Of a stretch of DNA of 64,000 bases, positions 62,385 through 64,000 are shown piece after piece. Within the stretch, counting starts at the first letter, position 1; the number at the start of each line of letters is the position of its first letter. A program made the translations under genes and the position numbers. The stretch is from the NCBI GenBank assembly GCA_024690425.1, contig JAILCT010000180.1, positions 1 to 64,000 of the forward strand, given 5' to 3'. Source of the stretch: Lachnospiraceae bacterium (GTDB taxonomy: Bacteria; Bacillota_A; Clostridia; Lachnospirales; Lachnospiraceae). Under the pieces are notes generated by a model. The model was given only the letters and a program-made list of their open reading frames with translations. It ran no database searches and was not told where the DNA came from.

Positions 62385-64000
62385 TCACTTGAAATATTTT
62401 ACACCCGATTCAAATATCTTCATATCCTGGTCACCGTAGATATTTACCGCTACCGACTCTCCTGTCCTCTCGGCATGACCCATCTTACCGAAGCATCTTC
62501 CGTCCTCGGAAGTGATGCCCTCGATAGCCATATAGGATCCGTTTACGTTCCATTCCTCGTCCATGCTTATATTGCCGTCAAAGTCACAATACCGCGTAGC
62601 CACCTGACCGTTTGCAAAGAGTTTCTTAAGCCACTCATCATTTGCAACAAACCTGCCCTCTCCGTGAGATGCGGGGATAACATAGGTCCCTCCGAGACTG
62701 GCTCCCATAAGCCAGGGTGACTTGTTTGAAACGACCCTCGTGTAGACCATCTTGGATATATGGCGGTTTATGGTATTAAATGTAAGGGTGGGTGAATTCT
62801 CATCCTGACCCGTTATATTTCCACCCGGAACAAGACCCAGTTTTACAAGTGCCTGAAAACCGTTACAGATACCCAGTGCCAGTCCGTCCCGCTCGTTAAG
62901 AAGCTTCATCACGGCTTCCTTCAGGGCTTCGTTCTGGAATGCGGTTGCGAAGAACTTGGCCGAGCCGTCCGGCTCATCACCTGCCGAAAAGCCGCCGGGG
63001 AACATGATGATCTGGGACTTCTCAATGCCCTTCCTAAACTCTCCCACCGATTCGCGGATGTCCTCGGCGGTTAAGTTCCTGAATACCTGTGTTATGACAT
63101 CGGCTCCGGCACGTTCAAATGCCTTCGCCGAATCGTACTCGCAGTTGGTGCCGGGGAATACCGGTATGAAAACGGTAGGCCTTGCCACCTTGTTCTTGCA
63201 TACATAAACATTGCTCTCTTTATACAGATCGCACTCAAGCGGAGTATTATCCTTCACCGCCTTGGTCGGGAATACCTTCTCAAGAGGTGCCTTCCAGGCT
63301 TCAAGGGCCTCTTCCTCACTTAGTGAAACATTACCGTAGCTGAAGGTCTTATCATCCGTAACTTCACCTATCACGGTATGTTCAACGCTTAAGAGCGCAA
63401 GCTTATCGGCGGGAACCTCGGCTACGATAGAGCCAAAGCCAGGGCTGAAGAGTTCTTTTGCATCAACCGAGCCGTCAAGCTTAAAGCCAAGACCGTTACC
63501 GAAGGCCATCTTGGAAACGGCTGCGATCACGCCCTTACCGTCAAGCGCGTAGGCCGAAACTACCTTCTTATCCTCCATGTCCTTATGAAGGGCCGTATAG
63601 AGGCTCATTACCTTATCATAATCAGGCAGGTCGTATTCGTCCCGTCCTGTCTTTATGAGTACCAGCTTATTGCCTGCTGCCTTGAGTTCGGGAGTAATGA
63701 TGTCACCCTCCCTTGCAACATCGACCGCAAAGGATACAAGCGTGGGCGGAACATCTATATCATTGAAGGTTCCTGACATGGAATCCTTGCCGCCTATTGA
63801 AGGAAGGCCGAAACGCAACTGGGCTTCAAAGGCTCCGAGCAATGCCGTAAAGGGCTGGCTCCACCTTGAAGGCTTATCCGACATCCTCCTGAAATATTCC
63901 TGAAAGGTAAACCTTATCTTCTTCCAGTCGCCGCCGGTCGCAACTATCCTTGCCATTGATTCAAGGACTGCGTATACGGCTCCATGGTAGGGACTCCATG
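62385..64000 (-). CDS. purL: Phosphoribosylformylglycinamidine synthase, C-terminal part (cut by window edge)
   Basis: The reading frame is open to the window edge; the visible part starts within WSPYHGAVYAVLESMARIVATGG of the large single-chain enzyme. It includes the second AIRS-type domain (GLPSIGGKDSMSGTF, about the first 90 residues) and the glutamine amidotransferase domain (VFPGTNCEYDSAKAFERAG, MFPGGFSAGDEPDG, LGICNGFQALVKLG, and the catalytic HGEGRF). It forms FGAM from FGAR using glutamine. An internal ATG (63956) exists but upstream codons continue the conserved sequence, so it is not the start. Confidence 0.97.
   Translation of the reverse strand, partial: WSPYHGAVYAVLESMARIVATGGDWKKIRFTFQEYFRRMSDKPSRWSQPFTALLGAFEAQLRFGLPSIGGKDSMSGTFNDIDVPPTLVSFAVDVAREGDIITPELKAAGNKLVLIKTGRDEYDLPDYDKVMSLYTALHKDMEDKKVVSAYALDGKGVIAAVSKMAFGNGLGFKLDGSVDAKELFSPGFGSIVAEVPADKLALLSVEHTVIGEVTDDKTFSYGNVSLSEEEALEAWKAPLEKVFPTKAVKDNTPLECDLYKESNVYVCKNKVARPTVFIPVFPGTNCEYDSAKAFERAGADVITQVFRNLTAEDIRESVGEFRKGIEKSQIIMFPGGFSAGDEPDGSAKFFATAFQNEALKEAVMKLLNERDGLALGICNGFQALVKLGLVPGGNITGQDENSPTLTFNTINRHISKMVYTRVVSNKSPWLMGASLGGTYVIPASHGEGRFVANDEWLKKLFANGQVATRYCDFDGNISMDEEWNVNGSYMAIEGITSEDGRCFGKMGHAERTGESVAVNIYGDQDMKIFESGVKYFK

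Overview
This window is chromosomal DNA of a motile anaerobic Firmicute. It most resembles Lachnospiraceae (Butyrivibrio, Roseburia and relatives). The evidence is the fla operon order with codY directly upstream, an FMN-riboswitch rib operon, an ECF S component beside coaBC, DUF6320-type and PAP2-type membrane proteins, DegV and [FeFe]-hydrogenase-like signalling proteins, strong AGGAGG ribosome binding sites and mid-40s GC. Assignment below family level is inference. Almost every gene is on the minus strand; the plus-strand exceptions are the pair at 35318-37240 and one hybrid kinase at 55840-58242. I saw no tRNA, rRNA, CRISPR array, prophage or insertion sequence, and no gene-free stretch longer than 300 bases.

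Region 1 (1-15.6 kb, read right to left): comM, dprA, topA, codY, then the early flagellar operon flgB-flgC-fliE-fliF-fliG-fliH-fliI-fliJ-motE-like-fliK, with fliK running off the left edge. This is a compressed form of the Bacillus subtilis dprA-topA-...-codY-flgB neighbourhood. Next to it are an HD-GYP-like protein and a GGDEF/EAL protein, which link the block to cyclic-di-GMP and motility control.

Region 2 (19-30 kb): hemW, the complete riboflavin operon ribD-ribE-ribBA-ribH behind an FMN riboswitch, a PanT-like ECF transporter with its own structured leader, coaBC, an odd beta-barrel/SseB-like protein, an ACT-domain protein, a phenylacetate-CoA ligase and a sugar-nucleotide-type epimerase. 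The panT leader has two hairpins whose loops are complementary, a riboswitch-like fold that I cannot match to a known class.

Region 3 (30-39.7 kb): uraA-upp-copA-epimerase, a divergent acyltransferase/DUF6320 pair, a secreted LysM protein made largely of tandem repeats, and a PAP2-family membrane protein.

Region 4 (39.7-58.2 kb) is the signalling island. One operon encodes a membrane hybrid kinase, a second hybrid kinase with a complete DegV (fatty-acid-binding) domain inserted between receiver and Hpt, a two-receiver regulator, and a soluble hybrid kinase whose sensor is an [FeFe]-hydrogenase-like iron-sulfur module. A paralogue of the DegV kinase without DegV lies on the opposite strand at 55.8 kb. 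Between them, a YesM/YesN two-component pair is translationally coupled to late cobalamin genes (cbiB, cobD, cbiL, a cysteine-rich small protein). This island is the strongest candidate for an undescribed system: lipid-type and redox/H2-type inputs sharing one phosphorelay.

Region 5 (58.3-64 kb): a CUT1-type sugar ABC importer without its ATPase, a small lipoprotein, and the C-terminal part of single-chain purL, which runs off the right edge.
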